Made by a program: the position numbers and the translations under genes. The notes below the pieces were generated by a model. It had not been told where the DNA came from and did not search any database. It was given only the letters and a program-made list of their open reading frames with translations. From Opisthorchis felineus (Eukaryota; Platyhelminthes; Trematoda; Opisthorchiida; Opisthorchiidae): a DNA stretch of 64,000 nucleotides. Each line of letters begins with the position of its first letter. Positions within the stretch are counted from its first letter, which is position 1. Location: positions 286,902 to 350,901 of the forward strand of contig SJOL01006394.1 in NCBI GenBank assembly GCA_004794785.1. The letters run 5' to 3'. Of the stretch, positions 23,801 to 31,914 are shown piece after piece.

Positions 23801-26107
23801 TACACTTAAACCTAGTAAACAACTACAGAAAGCAGCTTGTTAGTTGTTTGTCACTGCCCGCCTATACCTCTAGTCATCTGGCTTTTCATCCTCAGTTTGA
23901 TTCTGTTTTTCGCGTTCTCAGTGGTTTTCGGTAGTTAACTTGTTGATAGCTGTTCCACAACAGTGTGCTCACAACCCGTGACATAGTTAACCTGTTTTCC
24001 GGGCGGCGTGTTATGGCGCTTGTAAAGCGTAACAAACCCCCTGGATGTGCTCACGTGGGTCACGAGGTGCGCCTGATTGATCAATATATGATTTTTCGTG
24101 TGCGGTCAAAACTAATCGATTTGTATGATTCACTTATTCTACAACACCAGTACATTCGAACTTCGATATAGCTATATGGAATCCTTGTAATTACTCCAAA
24201 CTCAAATGTCGGCTTTATGGTTGTGACCAACGTGATACTTCCATGTTTTTTGTGGAGAGCCATTGGGTGCCTTTTTTGGTTATCTCCTTTTCTCTCAGTT
24301 TGGCAATAGACCATGTATTGGTGACAGTTTGTTTCATAGTCGCATACATCGTTAGTAGACGTCCGCCGTTTGCTTTCATGGCTCCAGTACCGAACGGCCC
24401 GACTATCTCTTTCCATATCTTTGTCACGACCTATTCGGGCTTCAGTAGCATAAGTGATCAGGTGCTTGATTGAGTATGGTAACAGCTGACAACTGCTGGT
24501 AGAATTCTTCCTGTTCAGCTTCTGGGTGACAAATCACAAGCCAATACGCACTGCCAGAGTTGTCGAAAAGTCCTGGCCACTGCAAATGCGAGTCCTTGCC
24601 CTCGTTTATCAGCCTGTGAAATTCCAGACCAGCAGATTGCATATCAAGCTTCACTGATCGGCCAACCGAATTTCGCTTAGATAGCGTTTCAACTCCACTG
24701 CAAGAACAGTACGCCTTTTGGATCTTTTGCTTCCGTTCCTGTCAGGAAGCGTTCCAGTGTTCGAGATTCCGACTAAAAGCTGACTTATCTTCACCCTCTT
24801 TCGTTTACGGTTGCTAACCGGTACAATTTTCAAATGTTCAGTACCCTTCGGTCGTGGCAAGGCAGTATAGTGTTTTCTCCAGCCCAGTCAGCATGTCTAT
24901 ATGTATGAAAGCGACGATGCTTCCTTCTATCGAGGAAGGATGGGTTGGAAGACCCACATCCCTAAGAACCGCACACTCCGATCTTCCAACGGCTGGCCGT
25001 GTTCGCCGCGGGTCATCTACAATGGTTGATGTGTATATGTGTAGAAGTATAATGTATATTATCAATCATCTGCCACCCACTTCGCTAACCGGAAGGTGTG
25101 TCCTGTTGGATCTAGCTGCGGACTGTTCCCCTAAAGAGGTGTGCAGCGAACCCCCGTACCTCGGAAGTTGTATTGAAGAGGAGTCTTGCACTGTTACTAC
25201 AGGCAGTGCAGCTGCCATCGATACGTCGTGCAGAACCATCAGCAGTATTTGGAATTACGTGCGGTACCAGTGCTGTCACACAAAATATCGCACTCGGAAT
25301 TCCACACTTTTCAGCCTTGCAGTGACAAAATTAGTCGGCTTATCTACTCTTTCAAAGATCCGATCTAACTTACAGCGCGCAACCAATGGCCTTATTACAA
25401 GTGCCCTGCAATTTCAACATTTACGTTTGTTCAGACTACCATAAATCAAATCACCCTGAGAGTGTAAAGCACTAAATTCTTCCCAACACTGCAACTGTTG
25501 AAACTACACGTGTGTTTGTCGTTCAGTTGACATTTGTTTACACAATTTATGCATAAATTGCATATGCTCACTTCTTCGTTTGCATCCCTCGTTTCCGTAG
25601 ATGCGGCCAAAAGAGAGTGATTGCTTGGACGATCGTGCGAGTGACGTTGCGGCTGTCCCAGTCTACCGCAAGGTTCCTAGCGGAACACAGAGCACACGTA
25701 CCCGACAAAAGCTGCAAAACTGCGGTCCAACCAACGAAGAGGGTAACATCTATCCGGTATCCTCTGACAGTTATGTGTCACCCAGTTTTTCTCCCACTGG
25801 ACCTAGTCCACCCGTCCCTGTCCCAGATTCCGCACACACCGACCCACAGCCTAATCTGTCAGAACGGAAAAATACACTCCCTCCTGCCTTCAGTGCTGGT
25901 GTTAGCCCAGACAACCGTGCCGTGCGTGCAGTCTTGACCGAATATTCTCGGGTATCACAAAGCTTACTTCCGACTGCTTCTCCCACTGAAGCCGTAAATT
26001 CTAACTGGTGTTCCGGGGTCGAGCCAGGTTTTCGAACTAATGTTGCAGTCCCCGCAGGCCGGTTCTACGGAAAAATGGAGTCGATAACAAATAGCACGGA
26101 TTTGTGA
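3634..26107 (+). CDS. WDR20: WDR20-like WD-repeat protein, six-exon gene
   Basis: Spliced coding sequence: 3634-4047, 4085-4582, 7792-8156, 16549-17157, 21361-21523 and 25601-26107. This totals 2556 nt, or 851 residues plus stop. Every junction is GT-AG and every phase fits. The product matches animal WDR20 along its length: [74 protein letters not shown] with [13 protein letters not shown] residues, and [18 protein letters not shown]20 is a beta-propeller that binds and activates USP12/USP46 deubiquitinases with UAF1/WDR48; that role is transferred from the family. The fluke protein is much longer than the roughly 570 residues of the human form because of serine-rich insertions and a C-terminal tail. 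The final exon is the least certain part. No AATAAA is visible within about 1 kb after the stop; an ATTAAA lies near 27233. Confidence 0.9.
4048..4084 (+). other. WDR20: 37-bp micro-intron in the WDR20-like gene
   Basis: The sequence runs from GTATGATAC to TGTTTTCAAG and has GT-AG ends. Removing it joins YNEE to [10 protein letters not shown] in phase 0, which reproduces the continuous WDR20 family sequence (NEER-x-IDK-x-x-VTC). Left in, the frame stops at once at TGA 4051-4053. It is AT-rich with several T runs and far shorter than the other introns of this gene. Confidence 0.9.
4085..4582 (+). CDS. WDR20: WDR20-like exon 2, WD blades
   Basis: Encodes residues 139-304. Conserved blocks in order: [32 protein letters not shown] blade, [26 protein letters not shown], then [33 protein letters not shown]. 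Between RWSFSG and VNQFAFSP lies an insertion of roughly 55-60 residues, rich in Ser, Gly and Asn (about residues 226-283), that is absent from vertebrate WDR20. The insertion probably loops out between strands. The exon ends at TAC|GTAAGT, phase 0, a strong donor. Confidence 0.9.
4583..5899. other. WDR20 intron 2, 5' part, decayed repeats
   Basis: No gene is supported here. A CAT-type microsatellite lies at 5659-5695. The region from about 5145 to 5640 may be further eroded sequence downstream of the minus-strand RTE element, but I see no diagnostic motif in it. Confidence 0.35.
5659..5695. repeat. CAT/ATC trinucleotide microsatellite
   Basis: Short run of ATC/CAT triplets with one interruption (ATCATCACCATCACC, then six further triplets), inside WDR20 intron 2. 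Confidence 0.8.
5900..6850 (-). mobile_element. RTE-type retrotransposon remnant, endonuclease and RT
   Basis: Read on the minus strand, the pieces come in the order of an RTE polyprotein. At 6849-6655 an endonuclease piece is visible ([30 protein letters not shown]). At about 6320-6205 comes the RT start ([17 protein letters not shown], then [11 protein letters not shown], normally FLDIKAAFDS). At about 6080-5940 come [19 protein letters not shown] and [12 protein letters not shown], where the catalytic YADD box has become YADN. Frameshifts and stops separate the pieces, so the copy is inactive. It lies antisense inside WDR20 intron 2. Confidence 0.75.
7165..7330 (+). mobile_element. Reverse transcriptase fragment, fingers region
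   Basis: The plus-strand translation reads [19 protein letters not shown], then [19 protein letters not shown]. This corresponds to the start of a non-LTR reverse transcriptase ([16 protein letters not shown]...QHGFR). The fragment is about 50 residues long and joins directly to a different retrotransposon piece at 7360. Confidence 0.7.
7360..7610 (+). mobile_element. RTE retrotransposon 3' end fragment
   Basis: Encodes [18 protein letters not shown], then [12 protein letters not shown], a stop, and QKYVKEITN. This is the C-terminal signature of RTE polyproteins ([10 protein letters not shown]...RRGGQ...TWQR). A stop codon replaces the conserved Trp after RGGQ-x-x-T. It is broken and in sense orientation relative to WDR20. 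Compare the better copy at 19210. Confidence 0.7.
7792..8156 (+). CDS. WDR20: WDR20-like exon 3, WD blades
   Basis: Encodes residues 305 to about 426. The acceptor TTTTCTCAG|GGATAC joins TMELY to [11 protein letters not shown]. Two classic WD strands follow: [25 protein letters not shown] and [17 protein letters not shown]. The rest (about residues 365-420) is a Ser-rich, low-complexity stretch before IALVNTYR. It occupies the place where vertebrate WDR20 also has a variable serine-rich loop. The donor is CG|GTAAGC; the arginine codon is completed by the first base of exon 4. Confidence 0.92.
8157..9178. other. WDR20 intron 3, 5' part
   Basis: No gene, RNA or recognisable mobile element is seen between the exon 3 donor and the AT repeat. 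One undetermined base (N) stands at 9178. Confidence 0.35.
9179..9229. repeat. (AT)n microsatellite
   Basis: Uninterrupted AT dinucleotides over about 50 bases directly after the single N at 9178. The real length is likely uncertain because such tracts assemble poorly. Confidence 0.95.
9722..10090 (-). mobile_element. RTE retrotransposon fragment after the RT domain
   Basis: The minus-strand frame is open for 122 codons. It carries [23 protein letters not shown], then VVLVNLRH, resembling the RTE block FTYLGS-x-I...I-x-x-RIGKA-x-x-AF-x-x-LR that follows the catalytic domain. Later residues ([19 protein letters not shown]) correspond loosely to the segment ending in LLYGSETWPLR. There is no upstream catalytic part nearby. 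The fragment is inactive and lies in WDR20 intron 3. Confidence 0.55.
10091..10929. other. WDR20 intron 3, no clear feature
   Basis: A minus-strand frame of about 120 codons lies at 10549-10914 but has no motif or splice context. Nothing else is supported. Confidence 0.3.
10930..11120. repeat. Imperfect inverted repeat, dispersed repeat family
   Basis: Arms at 10930-10985 and 11017-11072, 56 bases each, are reverse complements with under ten mismatches and enclose a 31-base loop. The right arm plus loop and about 50 bases further right also resemble other copies of a dispersed family at 11840, 14755 and 51137 (shared core TCGT-x-TGGTGACGAACGTTTGCAAG and GAGCTACTAA-x-ATTTT). The structure is therefore probably two copies of one short element in head-to-head orientation. 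The single transcript could fold into a long hairpin. Confidence 0.7.
11840..11932 (+). repeat. Dispersed repeat, partial copy
   Basis: The segment AGCGAACAAGCCAACGACC through CTCTATAGAACTCCAACATC is the reverse complement, with few changes, of 51137-51200. ACTCCAACATCCG occurs twice around it, which may mark a short direct duplication. Confidence 0.65.
11933..12868. other. WDR20 intron 3, no clear feature
   Basis: A plus-strand frame at 12182-12460 encodes about 92 residues but has no motif, and its flanks do not look like exon borders. Nothing else is supported. Confidence 0.3.
12869..13056 (+). mobile_element. tRNA-derived SINE, near complete
   Basis: The tRNA-like head has a pol III A box (GGCTCAGTGGTTAGAGCG) and B box (GGTTCGAATCC). 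A conserved body follows (CCCCTGTCTAGGCTTGGG, CAGTATCCCAGCCC, CTTCGGGTGGCATGGCAGCT), ending GTTACAGCTGAACGA plus a short T run. It is the best preserved of eight copies in the window. The whole is a SINE, not a functional tRNA gene. Confidence 0.9.
13057..14754. other. WDR20 intron 3, no clear feature
   Basis: Several frames of 75-112 codons overlap on both strands between 13590 and 14340 without recognisable motifs or splice signals. They could be remnants of an unknown element. No feature is claimed. Confidence 0.3.
14755..14800 (-). repeat. Dispersed repeat fragment with hammerhead-like core
   Basis: On the minus strand it reads CCACCTCAACTGGTGATGAAG and then CACCTGCAACCAAATGG. This matches the core of the copy at 51210-51250 (CCTCGACTGGTGATGAAACG). 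It directly abuts the AT tract at 14802. Confidence 0.55.
14802..14835. repeat. (AT)n microsatellite
   Basis: About 34 bases of uninterrupted AT next to the repeat fragment ending at 14800. Confidence 0.95.
14836..16548. other. WDR20 intron 3, 3' part
   Basis: No gene or recognisable element is seen. The intron closes with the polypyrimidine-rich acceptor TTGTTTCTCACAG at 16548. Confidence 0.35.
16549..17157 (+). CDS. WDR20: WDR20-like exon 4, WD blade and disordered insert
   Basis: Encodes about residues 426-629. It opens with [23 protein letters not shown], the most conserved WDR20 block, whose WD dipeptide ends a blade. About 180 residues rich in Ser, Pro, Thr and Gly follow with no fold signature, for example [11 protein letters not shown] and [13 protein letters not shown]. 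Vertebrate WDR20 also has a long disordered loop here, but with different sequence. The acceptor T completes the arginine codon of exon 3. The donor is AA|GTGAGC, phase 2. Confidence 0.9.
17158..18173. other. WDR20 intron 4, 5' part
   Basis: No supported feature. A plus-strand frame at 17507-17713 and a minus-strand frame at 17671-17925 are short, and I see no motif in either. Confidence 0.35.
18174..18360 (+). mobile_element. tRNA-derived SINE, near complete
   Basis: Same family as 12869. A box GGTTCAGTGGTTAGAGCG, B box GGTTCGAACTC, body CCCCTGTCTAGGCTTGGG, end GTTACAGCTGAACGAC. Small changes in the body, for example CTTTGCTTAGCATGGC in place of CTTCGGGTGGCATGGC. Confidence 0.88.
18757..18827 (-). 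mobile_element. tRNA-derived SINE, truncated
   Basis: Minus-strand copy containing the B box (GGTTCGAACCC on the minus strand) and the body start through TCTAGGCTTGGGAG. The region between A and B boxes is partly deleted. Confidence 0.75.
19210..19806 (+). mobile_element. RTE retrotransposon 3' end with UTR
   Basis: Plus-strand translation across frames reads [16 protein letters not shown], then [10 protein letters not shown], then [10 protein letters not shown] and [14 protein letters not shown]. This is the conserved C-terminus of RTE polyproteins. Frameshifts occur between the blocks (near 19340-19380 and before RGGQ). The distal part, about 19605-19806, is a 3' UTR that recurs at 23560-23755 (GACAAACAG, CATT-AATGTCAATG, AGCTGGAACC). 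The copy is 5' truncated and in sense orientation in WDR20 intron 4. Confidence 0.8.
19879..20060 (-). mobile_element. Second tRNA-like SINE type
   Basis: Read on the minus strand, it starts with CTGGTGGGGCAGTGGTGGCAC (A-box-like). GCTGGGGTCAAAATCTCAG (B-box-like) follows, then a short TA run and CTGATGAGCTCTGGCAAAAG. It is unrelated in sequence to the SINE family at 12869. The CTGATGAG motif just after the tRNA-like head recalls hammerhead-bearing SINE-like repeats of flukes, but no complete hammerhead can be drawn. Confidence 0.45.
20768..20922 (-). mobile_element. tRNA-derived SINE
   Basis: Minus-strand copy of the 12869 family. Tail ...GGTGTTCCAGTTGAAAGATTAT, body with TAGGATTGGG and CAGTATCCCAGTC, and a damaged head in which the B-box region is partly deleted (GAATCTCGAC follows GGTCCGTG). 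Confidence 0.8.
20923..21360. other. WDR20 intron 4, 3' end
   Basis: Nothing supported except the acceptor CTCTTGTTTCTAG ending at 21360. Confidence 0.35.
21361..21523 (+). CDS. WDR20: WDR20-like exon 5, last WD blade
   Basis: Encodes about residues 629-683. Its first base completes an Asn codon with exon 4, giving [22 protein letters not shown]. This is the conserved WDR20 block that closes the propeller. [22 protein letters not shown] and VRTWSRP end the fold, matching the family ending (CQEGFICTWGRP). The donor is CCA|GTAAGT, phase 0. Reading past the donor would give a stop at about 21661, a possible shorter form by intron retention. Confidence 0.9.
22351..22432 (-). mobile_element. tRNA-derived SINE, partial
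   Basis: Minus-strand fragment with the B box (GTTCGAACCGAACCCC region) and body start (CAAGGGTTGGGTAACCTAGC). The 3' half is missing. Confidence 0.7.
22433..23559. other. WDR20 intron 5, no clear feature
   Basis: Short frames on both strands lack motifs. Nothing is supported. Confidence 0.3.
23560..23755 (+). repeat. RTE 3' UTR repeat, second copy
   Basis: Diverged copy of 19605-19806 in the same orientation. Shared blocks are GGACAAACAG/AGACAAACAG, ATTCAATGTCAATG/ATTTAATGTCAATG, CACGTGGCTTTTATTCC/CGCGTGGCTCTCATTCC and AGCAGCTGGAACC/ATCAGCTGGAACC. The coding part is not recognisable upstream. Confidence 0.65.
23756..25600. other. WDR20 intron 5, possible unknown decayed element
   Basis: The plus strand has a frame open for 196 codons (24854-25444) with a cysteine-rich stretch, and the minus strand has two abutting frames (24860-24651 and 24654-24442). 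No domain is recognised and no exon borders support expression. The intron ends with CCTCGTTTCCGTAG at 25600. Confidence 0.3.
25601..26107 (+). CDS. WDR20: WDR20-like exon 6, C-terminal tail
   Basis: Encodes residues 684-851 and the stop codon (TGA at 26105-26107). The acceptor GTTTCCGTAG|ATG fits the phase-0 donor of exon 5, and the frame is open for 168 codons. The tail has no fold signature. It is rich in Ser, Pro and Thr ([17 protein letters not shown]) and probably disordered. Vertebrate WDR20 isoforms end soon after the last blade, so this tail is either lineage-specific or an alternative end. The exon could also belong to an independent transcript, since it begins with ATG by chance. 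Confidence 0.6.
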   Translation: MRPKESDCLDDRASDVAAVPVYRKVPSGTQSTRTRQKLQNCGPTNEEGNIYPVSSDSYVSPSFSPTGPSPPVPVPDSAHTDPQPNLSERKNTLPPAFSAGVSPDNRAVRAVLTEYSRVSQSLLPTASPTEAVNSNWCSGVEPGFRTNVAVPAGRFYGKMESITNSTDL

Positions 26108-29100
26108 TGCCAGTTCCGACTGGATCCACTTATATGGCTGTGCCTACCTCCGATCTCGTCGACCGGATTCATACTTTCGACCTCGAGATGTCTTGAAACT
26201 GTGTGGTAAATCGGCTCGGTATTGCATTTGTTGAACCTCTGTAAATCTAGTTCAAAATACCATCCATCTCGTGATATCTCAACTCATTGATTTTCATTTC
26301 ACCCCTATGAGCCTTTCAGACAGCCGCGTTATTTCCCCTCGTCCATTGACAGTCACTTGTTCACACCTCATCATCTGTTTCTCGGTACACTTCATCTCGT
26401 ACGCCATTCACAAATTTCGCAGTGCTTCTGGTACCGATTTTGATTTTTGTCTGTCTGAACCTAAATGATGACTTGGTGATACTTCGATTACTATTTCTGT
26501 TTTGGATTGATCTAGGTCGTTGTTCTACCCATTTTTCATGTTATACTTATCCGGTTCCAAGATGACACCTTCCAAATGTACATGCATTGATCGGTTTGCT
26601 TCATACCTGATTCTGAATTTTATTTCCATTGAGCGGTATTCAGCTGGTGGTCGTATGGGTTGCTTAGCCATTCGCTTTTCGGTAACCGGTACCCCAATAT
26701 TCTGTTGTGCAGAGTATTCCAATTTGCTGGTTACCAGAAACGTCAAAGAGACTAGAGCAATAGTTTCGCCCTACGATTAATTACAGGAATGAGAATACGT
26801 ATCTAGATTGTGAAATTAGTCGTTCTCCTTTCGGATCCTTCAACCGCAGGTTTCTTTTGCAACGTTTGAAGCTAACGATACCCTCCGCTCGGATGTACGG
26901 AGATTTACCTCCTACTTGGGCACAACCGCCATGGCGAGTTGGCACAGGTTATTTAAGAGGATTTATCCCGAATCTACTGAACGCAGGTTTTGCGACAGGT
27001 TATGGGAACTAACGCCCTACATTTCATCACTAGGGAGGCCCTAGGACAGTAGTTCGTGACCTTGCTGTCTCGTATGCCCTACGATAAGTCCAATAGCTTT
27101 CGTGCCCTACCGCTATGATTAAAATCGAAAGTATCAACTGCCTCTTCATCTCTAGTCTGTTGTTATGCACTCTGTTCCAGTTTCAAGTTATGCAACAGAC
27201 GCCTCGGCATAAGGCTCACGTGCATTTTGGATTAAAGATACCACAGCGAGGCGCATTGAATTCCACCAGCCCGTTCGTTTGACTTATCTGCAGTTGATTT
27301 TTATCCATTCTGTCTTCAATATTTAATGCTTGAGAGAAACCTTTGCTCGCATATGTTCTTGGGTATAGAGATAGTACTTGTTCCGGTTCTTGAATGTAAG
27401 GTGTATGGAAACTTTTACAGAATACGACCGCTATCTGTTGCCAGTATGATGAGGCCGTTTCGGGCGAGAATTGTCCAATTTCTCCAAGTTGTCAACTAGC
27501 TCATTCGTATGAGCTATTGTGTCTCCCTCTGCACTGCAGGAGGGATCAAAACATATGAGATGGGTAAGATCTTTTTTAAGGTCTTCCACAAAAAAATCAA
27601 CACTATAATTTCAAAATAAACATGAAAAGGCCAAACACCTGGTAGATTGTTCACGTGCTTCCACCGAAAAGACGTTTAAATTCAGACGATACTCTTGTAA
27701 GCCAGTAAAAGCAGCTTACTCACAACGGTATTTGGTTGTCTTGCGAATTAAGCTTAAGAATACCATCCTACAGCGTAACCAGCGTTCCATTTACAGGATG
27801 ATTTCAGAATTATTTTCGAAAAGGCTGGTGTTCTAGTTCAAATCGAACATTGAAAATGCGTAAACAGTCCGCACATTGAAACGGCTGATGGTTGCAGTAC
27901 CTCGGTATTTTTTTCACTCCAATAGTGATCAAAATTTCCCAGAGCCTAGAACGGCTGCACAAATCACATTGTTGAAAATGCTTCACTCCGTGCTTGTTGG
28001 AAGGGTTGGATGATGGTTTGAGTTTCATTGCGTCGTCTGGTTATTTGTTAACAACCTGCACTGCAATGGTGTGGGCCGTTTTCCAAAATGCATCTGTATG
28101 GCTCACCCTCAAGTGGACGTCAGCCAAGGTAGAACGGACGGCGAAACGTTTGGTCTCATCCTTCGAAATTTGGGTAGCAGCTGGAAGATAATCGGGCTTT
28201 AGGAGTTCAGCAACTGCAGCTTTAAGCATCTTTACCGTTGTGGAAGCCGTGAAAATGCAGCATACGAACCCAGTCTATCGCACCAAGCATGTTATCACGC
28301 TTTTGTTAATGTGTCCCTATTTCGTCCATTTAACACCACACCTCCGTGCGGCAGCCTGAAATTCGTTGGGCTACAGTCAGTCCGTTGGGTTCGCAGGCAT
28401 AACCATTCGGTGGGTGTCTTATGATGCACTAGGTCCATCTGGTCTGGTTCACCAAGGCAGAAGACAAACCATGCGAGCTGTAGCGGTTTTAATTACTTTT
28501 TTCGGTCGCACATGTAAAGCGAGCAGCAACGGTAGTATAATAGTAACGATGTGTCGCATGTTGATTACGGTCAGAGGTCAAAAGGTCACGAATCGCTTAT
28601 GGAATCGATTGTGTGTTGCGTCTTTGCGGTGCAGCCACCTGAATGTGTTCGGAGGCTTGTCGGACCAGTCGTCCTTCTGCGCCGCCCATGTAGCCTGTCC
28701 GCGCAATTGGAAGTAGACTGGTGAATTACTTGTGAGACACTTTGCAGGCGAACTAGGCCCACAATGTCCTAAATCAATTCCCTTAACCAAGCAAACGGGT
28801 GGACAGACGGCTAGATGCGCACCAATACTGAACGAATTTTGTAAGACAGATTGTTAATTATGCGGTCACCCTGGTAAGATACTTGAAGAACCAATCTTTA
28901 AAGGATCTCAAGATACTTGGCTTGCACTTGAAGTGCACATTCACAAACTTCTGATATCCATTTGCAGTCAAGGCTTTGATAAATTCTTTTTGGAATGCCC
29001 TTCGAACAGACATTATCAGCGCGGCCGCACAGGGTTCTCACAAGTCATCGCTTGGTTGCTGACCGCTCCTTAGCTTACCTGATAGTAGACCGAACGCTTC

Positions 29101-30410
29101 AGTACACTATCAGTGCTATTGAGGACAATGTTGGTAGTATAAGTGCTTGTTGATACTACCTCGGTCACTGATAAGACTTTTGCAATTAAATTTCCGGTCT
29201 TAGCGACCTAACTAACGACCATGTGCCACCAGTGCGTTTGGTAATGCAGCCGTCTCAGAGAGGCCCCTGCTCGTAAGATACGGAAAGGTTGGGGTGAGCG
29301 GAATCATACTTAGTGAATGAGATGAACTTGGAAAAGTAATATATGGTAAACAAGGCGTCTTTAGAAACGAGTTTCAGCAATACACTGAGTTTTTTCTCAG
29401 TCATATCCAGACAGTCAAACCTCATGCGGAAAGTAGTTTCCAGTCTGGGTTGACCGTCGCGAATGGTGACCTTCAAACTAAATCGGTCGAGTTGCCAGTT
29501 AGGGCCAGTTCAGTTTCTGGCATTTCCGATTCTGGCCATTATAGTGTTAATTGGCTGGCCTAGCCTAGTTTCAGTCACTGTAACCCGACTTAATGCTTCT
29601 TATCTCGTTTTAATTTTGTTATTTTTCTGCAACGCAAGCCGATCGGTCACGGGCGTGAATCAACGATGTAAATAATGGCAAATTCACCCCAAACAGCGCG
29701 TAATTTTAGCTTGCGGTCCTTGACACATTTTAGACCGGTTTCAAACTATGCCTCAGTCGATCTTTGTAATTCTAATTTTGTATGCTTTCTGGTGCTGTGT
29801 ATTTGCACTTTCCCATTCAATATCGTTTCTTTCCTGACCAGCGCTTTCGTCTCCAAGTAGTTTGGAAACCGAACTTCCCCGAGAGAGTGACTGCTCTGTT
29901 GGATCAGTTGTTTGATTCCCAAGCCTATTTTTTGTGCATTTTGATGGATGAGTTCTCTTTCATCTCATTCTTACATCGTCAACCCTCACGCGTGACATGT
30001 GCTTGAGTTGTCCATACGTGTAGGGAAACATGAGTTCCACCAGTATTTGTGCTAATCAGTGTAACACATCCACAGATTTCACGGGGCTTCTCTTTCAGTG
30101 CGTCGATATATCCGATTTGACGAGAGTTTTCCGCTATGAATATCGTTCTATACTCACTTAGTCGGCCCGGAATGCATGGACAGACGAAACATCTCTCGCA
30201 ACCACATCGACTGAATCCTAGATAATTGGTACTTGCTAAATATATGGAGTAGTTATGGGGCGTTGTCTACTTTTGAAATTACAGCCAAACGATAGAGCTG
30301 GAACCCATTTTTTATACCAACGGATTGCATTATTCGGACGTTCCCGAGCTTCATTTCCCTCACCATTTTTTGATCGAGGCCATCAGTTTTGCTGGTACTT
30401 TGGTCGACCT
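26108..30410. other. Intergenic, no gene supported
   Basis: This lies downstream of WDR20. Candidate polyadenylation signals are distant (ATTAAA near 27233, AATAAA near 27615). On the minus strand, frames at 28229-28041 and 28028-27810 adjoin, and the second has paired cysteines (CDLCS, CADC); no family is recognised. Other frames show no motif. Confidence 0.3.
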
Positions 30411-30590
30411 CGAGGTGACTCAGTGGTTAAGGCGCGGACTTACTGACTGGAAAGTCCGTAGTATAAACCCAACATCGGCGTCTCGATTGCTCCTGTCTAG
30501 ACTTGGGCAACTCGGCAGTATCTCAGCCCCCGTGCTTCCTTCGGGTGGCATGGCAGCTAGTCTCTGAAAGGGTATTACAGCTAAAGGATC
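30411..30590 (+). mobile_element. tRNA-derived SINE, near complete
   Basis: Copy of the 12869 family. Head GACTCAGTGGTTAAGGCGCGGACTT, body CTCCTGTCTAGACTTGGG, then CTTCGGGTGGCATGGCAGCT and the end ATTACAGCTAAAGGATC. The B box is degraded (GTATAAACCC). Confidence 0.85.
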
Positions 30591-31265
30591 TCTGTTCGCA
30601 GACCAACCAACCAGAATTTTAAAGCAAAACAGAGTCATTAGCACTATCGAGCATGACAGTCTTATCAGTGGTTTTAACAGTCACTTTTTCACTGACCGGA
30701 ATGACATCGACATGAAGAGGAAACTGGTTTAACGGAGTCTTTGCATTTTGAAACCGGAGTGATTGACAGGAGAAATTTCCGTACAGTTGAAAGTTGCAAT
30801 TTTGATTTGGGTCAGTAGCTACGCAGGTTTCACTTCACCAGTGTTCGGGGAAATCAGTTCGAAAGCCGAATGTCTAGGAAATGAAATTTATGAACAGGTA
30901 CTGTGTCGCCAAGACACTCATGGTCCAACTAGTCAGTCCAAGGACGAAGCTACACACGGTTGAGCTTACTGATGAGCCAAATGTTGCCAGGTATTGCTGA
31001 GCTTGGTTCGCAGTGTTGCTCGGAGGGCTAACAAGTACGATCGTCATCCTCAACACTCCTGGTCGTCATGTTTTACTGTACAGTTAACCGGTTTCCATGT
31101 TATCATATGTAAAAGTGTAGTTATGCAGGCTGTCGGTCGAAGCATGCGTCGCATTTGTTTTAGTGCACACCAATGGTCGTGATTTAAATTATCCGTTACC
31201 GTGCGTGACACTATAACAGCTGTTCTTCAGCTGAGTGGTCACGTAAAATGCATAGTCGACTGGCG

Positions 31266-31434
31266 TCTCAATTAATGCGCTTGTGTGAAACCGGCGCTTG
31301 ATAGCCTATTTGATTATGTTCTGACGAATAGTGTCGTCCAAATTTTTGGTTGTTAGGATAGTCAATGTCCACTGATGAGTTTAAGACATGTACACCATCG
31401 GTCAAGGAACGCGTATACGTAGTCTACTAAGGGT
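31266..31434 (+). repeat. 169-bp direct repeat, copy 1
   Basis: Runs from TCTCAATTAATG to CTACTAAGGGT. It matches 31746-31914 over the same length with about ten substitutions and no gaps. Confidence 0.95.
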
Positions 31435-31745
31435 GTAACGGTGGGTACTACTGATGACGCATTCGAGTAGTGTGTGTTCTCGTAACTTCGCCTTGATCTG
31501 ATGGAAAGTGGGATTTATTATGGAATTTGTGCTACTTTGCAGTTTTTGCTTGCAATTGTACGATATTCAATGAATAATCAGGAAAGTTCAAGAAGACGCG
31601 TTCAAGAAGGAGGCGGATATTCAGTTTTTAAAAACAACGTGCAAATGAGAGTTTAACTTTCCTGTCCAATAGTCTGTAACTGTTTTTTTTTGTTGGCTTT
31701 TTTTTCTAATGGACAACTCTGCAGCGGAGGGCTTTCCTCCTCCTT

Positions 31746-31914
31746 TCTCAATTAATGTACCTGTGTGAAACCGGCGCGTGATGGCCTGTTTGATTATGTT
31801 CTGGCGAATAGTGTCGTCCAAATTTTTGGTTGTTAGGATAGTCAATGTCCACTGATGAGTTTAAGACATGTACACCATTGGTCAAGAAACGCATATACGT
31901 AGTCTACTAAGGGT
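31746..31914 (+). repeat. 169-bp direct repeat, copy 2
   Basis: Second copy, offset exactly 480 bases from the first, with a 311-bp unique spacer between them. No terminal inverted repeats are seen. The family is unknown; it could be two solo terminal segments of one element or a local duplication. Confidence 0.95.

Noticed and set aside
24854..25444. Kunitz-type inhibitor suggested by [10 protein letters not shown] and a later RYQCC
   Set aside because: The cysteine spacing does not fit the Kunitz pattern and the central GxCxGNxNxF block is missing.
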